DNA from: Desulfobacteraceae bacterium
Lineage (GTDB): Bacteria; Desulfobacterota; DSM-4660; Desulfatiglandales; JALVMZ01
Assembly (NCBI GenBank): GCA_027032655.1
Contig: JALVMZ010000039.1
Span: 1-7,475, forward strand
Direction: 5' to 3'
DNA: 7,475 nt
Positions 1 through 5,780 of this stretch are shown here, in pieces (within the stretch, counting starts at the first letter, position 1; the number at the start of each line of letters is the position of its first letter). The notes below the pieces were generated by a model that searched no databases, had not been told where the DNA came from, and was given only the letters and a program-made list of their open reading frames with translations. Made by a program: the position numbers and the translations under genes.

Positions 1-596
1 AGTTCACCCAGTAACGAATCTGATTTATTATCTGAAGGATTCAACTTTTCAACAAGGGTCTTTATCTTCTGAATAAGATATCTGATTGTGTTATCCCTGT
101 CCTTTTCAGACAAACCCAGGGCTGATTTGATTTTCCCTGAATGCCGATATGCTGCCACCAATGCTGGCATATTAATGGAGACCCTGTCTCTACTTTTCCC
201 TTCTTTCTTCTTTATCCGTTTCCAGTTATCAATTACCTCCTTAGCCGATTCAACCTCCATATTCCCAAACACATGGGGATGTCTCCTGATCATCTTCTCC
301 TTAGTCATCTTTAACACATCATCAAGAGTAAAGCAGGTCTTCTCTTCAGCAATCCTGATCATAAATAACACCATAAAAAGGAGATCTCCAAGTTCTTCAC
401 AAAGCTCATCCATATCCTCTGCCTCAACAGAGTCAACGACCTCATACGCCTCTTCCAGAATATACATCCTTATACTATGTATTGTCTGCTTTCTGTCCCA
501 GGGGCATCCCCCAGGCCCCCGTAATATCTTCACCAGATTGTAAAGGGATTCAAATGCTTCAGGGATATTATGTTCTTTACCTTGAACCTTTATCAT
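1..596 (-). CDS. mazG: MazG-family nucleoside triphosphate pyrophosphohydrolase (3' end cut by window edge)
   Basis: Reading leftwards from ATG at 596-594, 198 codons are open to the window edge and no stop is reached, so the C-terminus is missing. MazG proteins hydrolyse NTPs to NMP and pyrophosphate in the cytoplasm, as house-cleaning or alarmone control. The family signature is clear: RGPGGCPWD at about residues 26-34, the Mg2+-binding LEEAYE (47-52) with EELGD (67-71), and RRHPHVFG (104-111). E. coli MazG has two tandem MazG domains. Here the part after residue 120 keeps the linker (WKRIKKKEG, then MPALVAAY) but shows no second EExxE/ExxD metal site, so the second domain looks degenerate. 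The start overlaps the end of cvpA by 20 bases, which suggests translational coupling; an in-frame stop at 603-605 excludes an earlier start. A GGAG lies 13 bases upstream, a weak ribosome site. The identification is firm; the substrate is unknown. Confidence 0.93.
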   Translation of the reverse strand, partial: MIKVQGKEHNIPEAFESLYNLVKILRGPGGCPWDRKQTIHSIRMYILEEAYEVVDSVEAEDMDELCEELGDLLFMVLFMIRIAEEKTCFTLDDVLKMTKEKMIRRHPHVFGNMEVESAKEVIDNWKRIKKKEGKSRDRVSINMPALVAAYRHSGKIKSALGLSEKDRDNTIRYLIQKIKTLVEKLNPSDNKSDSLLGE

Positions 597-1119
597 CCTT
601 TTTTATCCACTCCTTTTTGGCCCTATCCCATCTTTCTTTTATCCGTTTTGTTGTATCATAGGGGATTATCCTCACCATGGTCTGATATGACCTGATAATC
701 CAGGGGGCGATCCTGGACTTTGAAATAACAGGCACCTTTCCAGGGAGAAAAAATGTAATAAGGATAAGGGCAAGATATATAATTATAATGCCTTTTAGTA
801 TTGCAAAACCTCCACCCAGGGCTCTATCTACTCCACTCAGGGCTCCCTTCTTAATCAAGACCCTTATGCCCCAGCCAATAAGATTACATACAATAATTGT
901 AAGGAAAAACACCACTGTAAATGAGACTATGGAAAGATACCCCCCCAGAGGAAGATAACCGGCGAGTATACTGGAAAGAGGTGCCTGAAGACGAATACCC
1001 AGTATAATACCCAGGATAACACCCGCAAGGGATGCAATCTCTCTTACAAGCCCCCTGATTATCCCTTTTATAAGGAAAAAACAGAGAACAGAAATTATTA
1101 TGATATCCAGAATATTCAT
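577..1119 (-). CDS. cvpA: CvpA-family inner-membrane protein
   Basis: A 180-aa hydrophobic protein when started at the ATG at 1119-1117. CvpA was first linked to colicin V production, and family members are integral membrane proteins whose molecular role is still unclear. About four membrane segments are visible: roughly residues 3-19, 27-45, 55-80 and 100-122. They are followed by a basic, charged cytoplasmic tail of about 50 residues (KKEWIKKDDKGSR at the end). Family hallmarks are the opening NILDIIII, the KGIIRGLVREI loop after the first segment, and VDRALGGGFAILKG before the last. A TTG at 1140 would add seven residues and overlap the upstream gene. The ATG is preferred because CvpA proteins typically begin just before the NILDI-like stretch. 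Neither start has a good Shine-Dalgarno sequence, so coupling to the upstream stop, 4 bases away, is likely. It sits between a flavin-binding gene and mazG in one unit. Confidence 0.88.
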   Translation of the reverse strand: MNILDIIIISVLCFFLIKGIIRGLVREIASLAGVILGIILGIRLQAPLSSILAGYLPLGGYLSIVSFTVVFFLTIIVCNLIGWGIRVLIKKGALSGVDRALGGGFAILKGIIIIYLALILITFFLPGKVPVISKSRIAPWIIRSYQTMVRIIPYDTTKRIKERWDRAKKEWIKKDDKGSR

Positions 1120-1123
1120 TATA

Positions 1124-1528
1124 TTAAGTGGAAAAATCAACGATGGGTCTTACATCAGTAATTCTGAACCTTATTGCAGCATGTATCATATCAGCGGCAG
1201 CTTTCCCTGCCTTCTTTGCAATATTCTCTTTTATCTGTTCGTAAAATCCTCCCCCTGTCTGAATATCGATAGCCTCCAAATACACCCTTGCCCCTTTCCA
1301 GTCCATAATGGTCTTGCCCGGTTCCATTACAATAAATACTGCCTTTGGATTCTCCTGAAGATATTCAAGGGTCCTGTTTTTCCCTATACCCATTATAACG
1401 GTATTTTCATCTATCATCTGAGGAGAACCAAATACCGCAACATTTACATCTCCCTTTTTATTTGAAGTGCTCAGAGTCCCTATTCTGGTCTCTTTATTAA
1501 ACATCTCCATTACCTCTTTACGATCCAT
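1124..1528 (-). CDS. Pyridoxamine 5'-phosphate oxidase-like FMN-binding protein
   Basis: A 134-aa soluble protein with no signal peptide or membrane segment. The N-terminal pattern (MDRKEVMEMFNKE, then GTLSTSNKKGDVNVAVFGSP, MGIGKNRTLEYLQENPKAVF) matches the split beta-barrel of the PNPOx-like family, whose members usually bind FMN. It resembles the short single-domain FMN-binding proteins known from anaerobes such as Desulfovibrio more than true PdxH, which is longer. The length fits that small class. The reaction is not predictable from sequence; a flavin redox or flavin-storage role is inference. The start at 1528 is well supported by GGGAGG at 1535-1540, six bases upstream. It is the first gene of the leftward unit, with cvpA starting 4 bases after its stop. 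Its substrate and physiological role are unknown. Confidence 0.85.
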   Translation of the reverse strand: MDRKEVMEMFNKETRIGTLSTSNKKGDVNVAVFGSPQMIDENTVIMGIGKNRTLEYLQENPKAVFIVMEPGKTIMDWKGARVYLEAIDIQTGGGFYEQIKENIAKKAGKAAADMIHAAIRFRITDVRPIVDFST

Positions 1529-1534
1529 TTTTGA

Positions 1535-1540
1535 CCTCCC
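1535..1540 (-). promoter_or_regulatory. Shine-Dalgarno site of the FMN-binding protein gene
   Basis: On the minus strand this reads GGGAGG, six bases before the ATG at 1528. It is the only strong ribosome site in the leftward unit; the two genes that follow have weak sites and seem to depend on coupling. Confidence 0.75.
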
Positions 1541-1611
1541 AAATCTTTATAAACCCTTCACTCATCATGAGGAGGGCTGAAATACGGCCGTTCTTAATTT
1601 ACATTATTTTC

Positions 1612-1640
1612 TTTTTATATTAGATTATATAGTGTGTCAA
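1612..1640 (-). promoter_or_regulatory. Candidate promoter for the leftward FMN-protein/cvpA/mazG unit
   Basis: On the minus strand a perfect TTGACA lies at 1640-1635. A -10-like TATAAA (1619-1614) follows with a 15-base spacer, or TAAAAA (1617-1612) with 17. A perfect TATAAT is also present at 1629-1624 but is only 5 bases from this -35, so it would need another -35 or work through an AT-rich upstream element. The transcript leader would be about 80-100 bases. It contains the small palindrome CTCATCATGAG (1561-1571). Strand and position fit the first gene at 1528. Which -10 is used cannot be decided by reading. Confidence 0.5.
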
Positions 1641-1680
1641 CAAAGTAGAATAAATATCTTAAAGAAACAGGATATTCAGG

Positions 1681-1697
1681 AACAACACACGGTTGTT
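1681..1697. repeat. Inverted repeat AACAAC-N5-GTTGTT, possible operator
   Basis: Six-base perfect arms (1681-1686 and 1692-1697) enclose a five-base spacer, between the two divergent promoters. The stem is too weak and lacks a T-run, so it does not look like a terminator. The geometry fits a dimeric regulator site, but a match this short could be chance in AT-rich DNA. Confidence 0.35.
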
Positions 1698-1706
1698 AGA
1701 AGGAAG

Positions 1707-1743
1707 GGCAGAACTCTCTTTGTTTGCCTGAGGCAGAATTCTC
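1707..1743. repeat. Imperfect direct repeat of 12 bases upstream of the rightward promoter
   Basis: GGCAGAACTCTC (1707-1718) and GGCAGAATTCTC (1732-1743) differ at one base and are 25 bases apart start to start. They lie just upstream of the -35 at 1766. A small palindrome TGCCTGAGGCA (1725-1735) overlaps the left edge of the second copy. Tandem sites at this position are typical of activator binding. The protein involved is unknown. Confidence 0.45.
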
Positions 1744-1765
1744 CTCTACCACTAAATGAAATATA

Positions 1766-1795
1766 TTGACAATACTTGCTTTATATTTATATAAC
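1766..1795 (+). promoter_or_regulatory. Sigma70-type promoter for the two-component/antiporter unit
   Basis: A perfect -35 TTGACA lies at 1766-1771. The -10 is TATATA at 1788-1793 (16-base spacer) or TATAAC at 1790-1795 (18-base spacer). Transcription would begin near 1800-1802, giving a short A-rich leader of about 33 bases before the response regulator start at 1834. It is the only convincing promoter seen upstream of the rightward genes. Confidence 0.65.
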
Positions 1796-1821
1796 CAGTT
1801 TAAAAATAAAAAATCTTAAAT

Positions 1822-1827
1822 AAGGAG
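1822..1827 (+). promoter_or_regulatory. Shine-Dalgarno site of the response regulator gene
   Basis: AAGGAG lies six bases before the ATG at 1834. It is a strong site and fixes the start of the first gene of the rightward unit. Confidence 0.8.
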
Positions 1828-1833
1828 TTCTAT

Positions 1834-2328
1834 ATGGAGGAAAAACCTCAGATCAAGGTTCTCCTTGTAGATGATGAGGAAACACTTCTTGAATATCTAT
1901 CCAAAAGACTCTTGAAAAAAGGATTTACCGTGAGGGCCACATTTTCAGGTGAAGAGGCAATTAAAGCAGCAAAAGAAGAGAATTTTGATGTGGCCATTGT
2001 GGATTTGAAGATGCCTGGAATTGACGGGGTAACGACCCAGCAAGAACTCCACAAGATCCAGCCCTTTCTCCAGTGTATTGTCCTCACAGGTCATGGCTCT
2101 ATTGATTCAGCCTTACAGAGTGGACAGGAAGATGCATTTATGTATCTGCTCAAACCTGTTGACTATGACCAACTTGTTGACGGCATCTACAAGGCATATG
2201 AAAAAAAGATGAAACTCCAGAGTGAAAAGTTCAGGGAAAAGGTGGAAGAGATTTACCGCTCTGGCATGGGTGCCAAGGGTATCAAGAAAGCGATTAATGA
2301 ACTCAGAAAAACATATGGAATTGATTAA
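1834..2328 (+). CDS. Receiver-only response regulator with a charged C-terminal tail
   Basis: A 164-aa cytoplasmic protein. Residues 7-120 form a canonical CheY-like receiver: acidic pair D13/D14, phospho-acceptor D57 in VDLKMPGIDG, switch threonine T85 in LTGHG, and K107 in LLKP. All active residues are present, so it should accept phosphate. No known DNA-binding or enzymatic output domain follows. Instead there is a charged tail of about 40 residues that contains KVEEIYRSGMGAKGIKKA, which has a faint helix-turn-helix look. The output is therefore unclear: a phosphorelay step, a protein-protein switch, or regulation through the tail. Its last codons overlap the histidine kinase gene downstream, its likely partner. 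A strong ribosome site and promoter lie just upstream, making it the first gene of the unit. Confidence 0.92.
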   Translation: MEEKPQIKVLLVDDEETLLEYLSKRLLKKGFTVRATFSGEEAIKAAKEENFDVAIVDLKMPGIDGVTTQQELHKIQPFLQCIVLTGHGSIDSALQSGQEDAFMYLLKPVDYDQLVDGIYKAYEKKMKLQSEKFREKVEEIYRSGMGAKGIKKAINELRKTYGID

Positions 2329-3472
2329 AGAGCTTGAAGATAAGCTCAAAAGGGTAAAACAGGAGCTCTCGAGCCACAAGATTGAGCTCCACCAGACAAG
2401 AGGATACCTTCAGTGCATACTTCAGAATACAAATGATATGATATTTGCAACTGATGTGGATGGAATCCTGGTCTCATTCAGCAAGGGGGGAGAAAAGGTC
2501 CTTGGTTATACATGGAATGAAATCGGTGGATACCCAATAAAAGAGCTCTCAGCAAGTCCCGAAGAGTTCCAGGAGGCAATGGAGCTGGCAGAAAGACAGG
2601 GAAGTGCTGTAAGATTAGAATTCCCGTTCAAACACAAAAATGGAAGCACTGTTTATTGTGATGTATCACTCATTAGTCTTACAAACACCAAAGGACAGAG
2701 AGTAGGAACCGTTGGTATATGCAGGGACATAACAGAATGGAAAAAGCTCCAGGATGAACTGATGCGTATTGATAGACTGGCAGAGATTGGCAGAATTGCA
2801 TCAGGTATAGCACATGAGATAAACAATCCCCTTGCTATTATTAATGAGGTGGCTGGATGGGCGGACACGGTAGTTGATGATGCAGAAGGATTAAAGGAGG
2901 AAGATAGAAGAGAATTAAAAAAGGCAATAAATGATATCTCAGAGCAGACAAGAAGATGCAGGAATATTACCCATCAGTTGTTAGGGTTTGTAAGACCCAC
3001 GCCGCCAGAGAAGGTCAGTTTTGACCTTTACAAATTACTCAAGGAGACAGTAGAATTTCTAAAACCTGAACTAAAATATTCCACCATAGAGGTAGTATTG
3101 GACTTTCCACCAGAGGCTGTATTGATAAAATCCGACCCCAAGATGCTCGAGCAGTTATTTGTAAACTTGATTACAAATGCCATTCATGCCATAAAAGAGA
3201 AAGACCCTGAAAAAGGAATCATCAGGATAAAGGCCAGAAGAATGGATGATGAACTTGAAATACTAATTGAAGATAATGGAATAGGAATACCTGAAGATAA
3301 ACAGGACAAGATATTCAATCTGTTCTTTACAACGAAACCACCTGGAAAGGGAACAGGACTCGGTCTCTCCATATGTCAGAACATAATAAATAAACTGGGA
3401 GGAAGTATCGGATTTGAAAGCACACCAGGGGAAGGAACAACCTTCAGGTTAATTCTTCCCTATAAGGAATAA
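2315..3472 (+). CDS. PAS-domain sensor histidine kinase, NtrB-like, no transmembrane segment
   Basis: A 385-aa protein if started at the ATG at 2315; the ATG at 2297 (391 aa) is equally possible, and neither has a clear ribosome site. The overlap with the response regulator gene is 14 or 32 bases. Residues 1-32 are a charged probable coiled coil. Residues about 33-149 are a PAS fold with its PAC end (GTVGICRDITEWKKL). The HisKA region carries the phospho-acceptor His-167 in GIAHEINNPL. The HATPase domain shows the N box (N284, N288), G1 box (DNGIG, 320-324), F box (FFTTKPPG) and G2 box (GTGLGLS, 346-352). All catalytic boxes are intact, so it should be active. No membrane segment or periplasmic domain is visible, so the signal is probably cytoplasmic and sensed by PAS; the ligand is unknown. 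It very likely phosphorylates the adjacent receiver protein, and the antiporter genes begin 38 bases downstream. Confidence 0.93.
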   Translation: MELIKELEDKLKRVKQELSSHKIELHQTRGYLQCILQNTNDMIFATDVDGILVSFSKGGEKVLGYTWNEIGGYPIKELSASPEEFQEAMELAERQGSAVRLEFPFKHKNGSTVYCDVSLISLTNTKGQRVGTVGICRDITEWKKLQDELMRIDRLAEIGRIASGIAHEINNPLAIINEVAGWADTVVDDAEGLKEEDRRELKKAINDISEQTRRCRNITHQLLGFVRPTPPEKVSFDLYKLLKETVEFLKPELKYSTIEVVLDFPPEAVLIKSDPKMLEQLFVNLITNAIHAIKEKDPEKGIIRIKARRMDDELEILIEDNGIGIPEDKQDKIFNLFFTTKPPGKGTGLGLSICQNIINKLGGSIGFESTPGEGTTFRLILPYKE

Positions 3473-3510
3473 AAAGAACCAAATTCTCCAAATAAAGGGG
3501 TAACAGAATA

Positions 3511-4071
3511 GTGATTGATGAAGGTGAAATACGATCTCAGCTCCCATCAAACACTGATCAAGATTCTCAATCACATTATCATTTCACCAGATATATAATA
3601 ACCTTCATCATAATGTATGTCCTCTGGATTATTCTATCCGGCAGATTTGATGCATTTCATCTATGCCTGGGTATAATATCGTCAGCAATAGTATCCTATA
3701 TTTCATCTGATCTTCTTTTTGAAAAGACTCCGCTCAGCAAAATCATCACAGTGGGTGTAAGATTCATTCTTTATATACCATTCCTTTTGTATCAAATATT
3801 GCTTGCGAACTTACATGTCCTTTATCTTACCTTTCATCCAAGGATGATGGAGCTCATTGACCCAAGGATTATCAAATTCAGGAGCAAACTGAAGAGTGAC
3901 CTTGCCCTGGTTACATTTGCAAACTCCATAACCCTTACCCCGGGGACAATCACGGTTTATGTCTCCATTGATGGAGATTTCAGTGTTCACGCAATTGACA
4001 AAAAATCCAGTGAAGGGCTTCCAGGCCGAATGGAGGAGGAAATAGCAAAGACCTTTGGAGAATCATCATGA
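3511..4071 (+). CDS. mnhE: Na+/H+ antiporter subunit MrpE/MnhE (MbhA-like)
   Basis: A 186-aa protein that starts with GTG at 3511; AAAGGGG lies 10 bases upstream, and an in-frame stop at 3493 leaves no earlier usual start. MrpE is a small membrane subunit of the multi-subunit cation/proton antiporter (Mrp/Mnh) and corresponds to MbhA of membrane-bound hydrogenases. A hydrophilic N-terminal tail of about 26 residues precedes membrane segments at roughly 28-43, 48-66 and 78-105. The family motifs LSGRFDAFHL and ANSITLTPGTITV are both clear. The soluble C-terminal domain of about 75 residues is cytoplasmic in the known complexes. Length is slightly above the usual 160 or so because of the N-terminal tail. 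It overlaps mnhF by four bases (ATGA) and opens the antiporter module. Confidence 0.92.
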   Translation: MIDEGEIRSQLPSNTDQDSQSHYHFTRYIITFIIMYVLWIILSGRFDAFHLCLGIISSAIVSYISSDLLFEKTPLSKIITVGVRFILYIPFLLYQILLANLHVLYLTFHPRMMELIDPRIIKFRSKLKSDLALVTFANSITLTPGTITVYVSIDGDFSVHAIDKKSSEGLPGRMEEEIAKTFGESS

Positions 4072-4349
4072 GCACAATATTTTTAGGATGTGGAATATAT
4101 ATAACTTTCTTAATGCTCATGTCCCTTTACAGGGCTCTTTTTGGCCCCACTGTTCTTGATAGACTCATTGGTGTAAATGCAATTGGAAGCAAGACCGTGG
4201 TCCTTCTCCTTTTAATAGGAATGATTTACAGGAGAATCGATATGTTTGTGGATATATCCCTTGCATATGCATTGTTAAATTTTATTGCTGTAATTGCCGC
4301 ATCAAGATACTTCCAGAAAAGAAAAGGACTTCATGATGAAATAAAATGA
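4068..4349 (+). CDS. mnhF: Antiporter subunit MrpF/MnhF (MbhB-like)
   Basis: A 93-aa membrane protein of the usual family length, with three hydrophobic segments at about 3-24, 35-54 and 58-80. The motif YRALFGPTVLDRLIGVNAIG after the first segment is the hallmark of MrpF (GPT..DR..a.n). The aspartates in LDR and VDIS are the typical charged positions in or near the membrane. It is a small structural subunit of the Mrp or Mbh membrane arm. The start ATG overlaps the mnhE stop (ATGA), giving tight translational coupling. mnhG follows after 22 bases. Confidence 0.92.
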   Translation: MSTIFLGCGIYITFLMLMSLYRALFGPTVLDRLIGVNAIGSKTVVLLLLIGMIYRRIDMFVDISLAYALLNFIAVIAASRYFQKRKGLHDEIK

Positions 4350-4359
4350 GATATTTCAT

Positions 4360-4364
4360 GGGAG
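4360..4364 (+). promoter_or_regulatory. Shine-Dalgarno site of mnhG
   Basis: GGGAG lies seven bases before the ATG at 4372. It supports independent initiation of mnhG, which is not overlapped by mnhF. Confidence 0.65.
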
Positions 4365-4371
4365 TTATTGG

Positions 4372-4695
4372 ATGAATATTGTATGCACGGTTTTACTAAT
4401 TTGCGGACTCATATTTTTTACAGGTGGTGCAGTGGGTATTATAAGATTTCCTGATTTCTACTCAAGGCTTCACCCTGCAGGAAAGCTGGATACAATGGGT
4501 TCACTGCTCATGCTGCTTGGTATTTCCCTTTTTAATATTAGAGAACTAACCCTGATAAATATACTCACAAGCCTTAAAATTATGCTTATACTGGTATTCG
4601 TATTTCTATCCAGCCCCACTGCCATTCACAGCATAGTGGATGCTGGAGTAAGAGCAGGCCTGATTCCATGGAAAAAGGGTGAACCAAGGAGATAG
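4372..4695 (+). CDS. mnhG: Antiporter subunit MrpG/MnhG (MbhC-like)
   Basis: A 107-aa membrane protein of typical MrpG length with three hydrophobic segments at about 3-23, 40-57 and 62-80. The conserved stretch GIIRFPDFYSRLHPAGKLDT (residues 22-41) is the MrpG signature (R.pd.y.RlHa..k..t.G). In Mrp and Mbh complexes MrpE, F and G form a small subassembly beside the antiporter-like core, which matches their adjacency here. The short polar C-terminus (WKKGEPRR) is probably cytoplasmic. The next gene starts 3 bases after the stop, with its ribosome site inside the end of mnhG. Confidence 0.92.
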   Translation: MNIVCTVLLICGLIFFTGGAVGIIRFPDFYSRLHPAGKLDTMGSLLMLLGISLFNIRELTLINILTSLKIMLILVFVFLSSPTAIHSIVDAGVRAGLIPWKKGEPRR

Positions 4696-4698
4696 GAT

Positions 4699-4944
4699 AT
4701 GATTTGGCAACTTGATCTTGCAATTCTCACTCTGGTTGTAATTACAGGGATTGGTGCGCTCCAGGTAAAAGACTTACTTGGTGCTGCCATTATGTTTGGT
4801 GCATATAGCTTTCTTATGTGCCTTCTCTGGGCCATAATGGGTGCGGTGGATGTTTCATTCACAGAGGCCTCTGTTGGTGCAGGAGTTAGCACAGTATTCT
4901 TTGTATCAGCAATATTTCATACCACAAGGAGAACCAAGGATTGA
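4699..4944 (+). CDS. MbhD-like / DUF4040 subunit (stand-alone piece of the MrpA C-terminus)
   Basis: An 81-aa protein with three hydrophobic stretches. It matches the small MbhD/MbxD-type subunit (DUF4040), which in bacterial Mrp operons is fused into the C-terminal part of MrpA. Recognisable parts are the second-helix region QVKDLLGAAIMFGAYSFL and the motif DVSFTEASVGAGVSTVFF; the EA..GAG stretch is the family hallmark and its glutamate is typically conserved. AAGGAG at 4686-4691 lies seven bases ahead, so this is a real separate start and not a fragment. Its stop overlaps the TTG start of the next gene (TTGA). A stand-alone gene here, with no NuoL-like domain in front, is the Mbh/Mbx arrangement and not that of classical mrpA. 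Confidence 0.85.
   Translation: MIWQLDLAILTLVVITGIGALQVKDLLGAAIMFGAYSFLMCLLWAIMGAVDVSFTEASVGAGVSTVFFVSAIFHTTRRTKD
4926..4931 (+). promoter_or_regulatory. Shine-Dalgarno site supporting the TTG start of the MbhE-MrpB gene
   Basis: AAGGAG lies nine bases before the TTG at 4941. It decides the start, because the TTG overlaps the TGA of the preceding gene and no ATG lies near. Confidence 0.7.
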
Positions 4945-5771
4945 AAAAGGCAGGTTTCATCATAGTTGCTATTACATGGGCACTTTTGATAAATGCAACA
5001 ATGGACTTTCCTCCATGGGGAGACTCTTCCTCTCCTGCCAGCAGACATGTCTCCCCCAGATATATAGAAAAATCCATTGAGGAAACCCATGTGCCAAATG
5101 TTGTAACCTCTGTTCTTGCAGATTACAGGGGTTTTGACACCATGTTTGAAACCACTGTGATATTTGGTGCAGGGGTCGTGTGCTTTTTTCTGCTAAGAAA
5201 ATTTAAAACCCCACCTCCCAAACATACCCTCTTTCGTCATAAGCTTACAGGAATCACCCTCCGAATTGCGGGAGATAAGATACCAGAAGAAAAACTGGAG
5301 GAGTTTGAAAGAATTGATTCACTCTGGGTCCCCTTTGACCTTATCCTGAAGACCGTATGCAGGATACTGATACCTTTTATCCAGTTATTCGCGCTCTATG
5401 TGGTAGCCCATGGACATCATAGTCCTGGCGGGGGCTTCCAGGGGGGTGTGATTCTTGGTGCAAGTTTCATCCTTCTTGCCATATCCCATGACATGCGAAC
5501 TGAGCTTTCAAGGATAAAGGAAAAAATCCATGCCCTCCTGTGTCCTGTGGGTGTTCTTATATACTCTGGAACAGGTGCAATATGTGCACTATTAGGCCTT
5601 GATTTCCTTAACTATGGGGCGCTTTCTTCCATCTTGCCCATCGATCCTGTGGAAGCACGATCCATAGGAATCCTTATTGTGGAAATAGGGGTTGCCATAG
5701 CTGTTATGGGAACCATGATCTGGATATATAATAATCTGTCCTCATCAGGCAAATATGACGAAGGACTGTAA
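4941..5771 (+). CDS. mnhB: MbhE-like segment fused to antiporter subunit MrpB/MnhB
   Basis: A 276-aa fusion starting with TTG. Residues 1-87 match MbhE, the last part of MrpA: a first membrane helix (about 5-20), a polar loop of about 30 residues, then NVVTSVLADYRGFDTMFETTVIF (53-75) with D61, R63, D66 and E70, continuing into a helix to 85. A hydrophilic linker (about 88-127) joins it to an MrpB domain (about 130-268) with four membrane segments and the signature GHHSPGGGFQGG (158-169). MrpB alone is usually about 140 aa, so the extra half is the MbhE part; in Mbh these are two subunits (MbhE and MbhF). The TTG overlaps the preceding stop (TTGA) and has its own ribosome site. mnhC begins 9 bases after the stop. 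Confidence 0.87.
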   Translation: MKKAGFIIVAITWALLINATMDFPPWGDSSSPASRHVSPRYIEKSIEETHVPNVVTSVLADYRGFDTMFETTVIFGAGVVCFFLLRKFKTPPPKHTLFRHKLTGITLRIAGDKIPEEKLEEFERIDSLWVPFDLILKTVCRILIPFIQLFALYVVAHGHHSPGGGFQGGVILGASFILLAISHDMRTELSRIKEKIHALLCPVGVLIYSGTGAICALLGLDFLNYGALSSILPIDPVEARSIGILIVEIGVAIAVMGTMIWIYNNLSSSGKYDEGL

Positions 5772-5780
5772 TAGAAGAAC

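Noticed and set aside
88..543. Plus-strand open frame of 151 codons
   Set aside because: It lies antisense to mazG, whose protein carries all family motifs; the plus-strand product is Ser/Ile-rich with no recognisable domain and no ribosome site.
1100..1465. Plus-strand open frame of 121 codons
   Set aside because: Antisense to the FMN-binding protein gene and the cvpA start; its composition looks like a shadow and no family is recognisable.
1561..1571. Palindrome CTCATCATGAG in the leader of the leftward unit
   Set aside because: Five-base arms with a one-base centre are too short to form a hairpin and common enough by chance; not listed as a feature of its own.
3473..3510. Possible terminator or promoter between the kinase and mnhE
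   Set aside because: No stem with a T-run and no -35/-10 pair could be found in these 38 bases; only a ribosome site (AAAGGGG) is visible.
4699..5771. Possibility that the 81-aa and 276-aa genes are one mrpA-like gene broken by a frameshift
   Set aside because: Both have their own ribosome sites and the TTGA overlap is a normal coupling junction. The two proteins correspond to known separate Mbh subunits.
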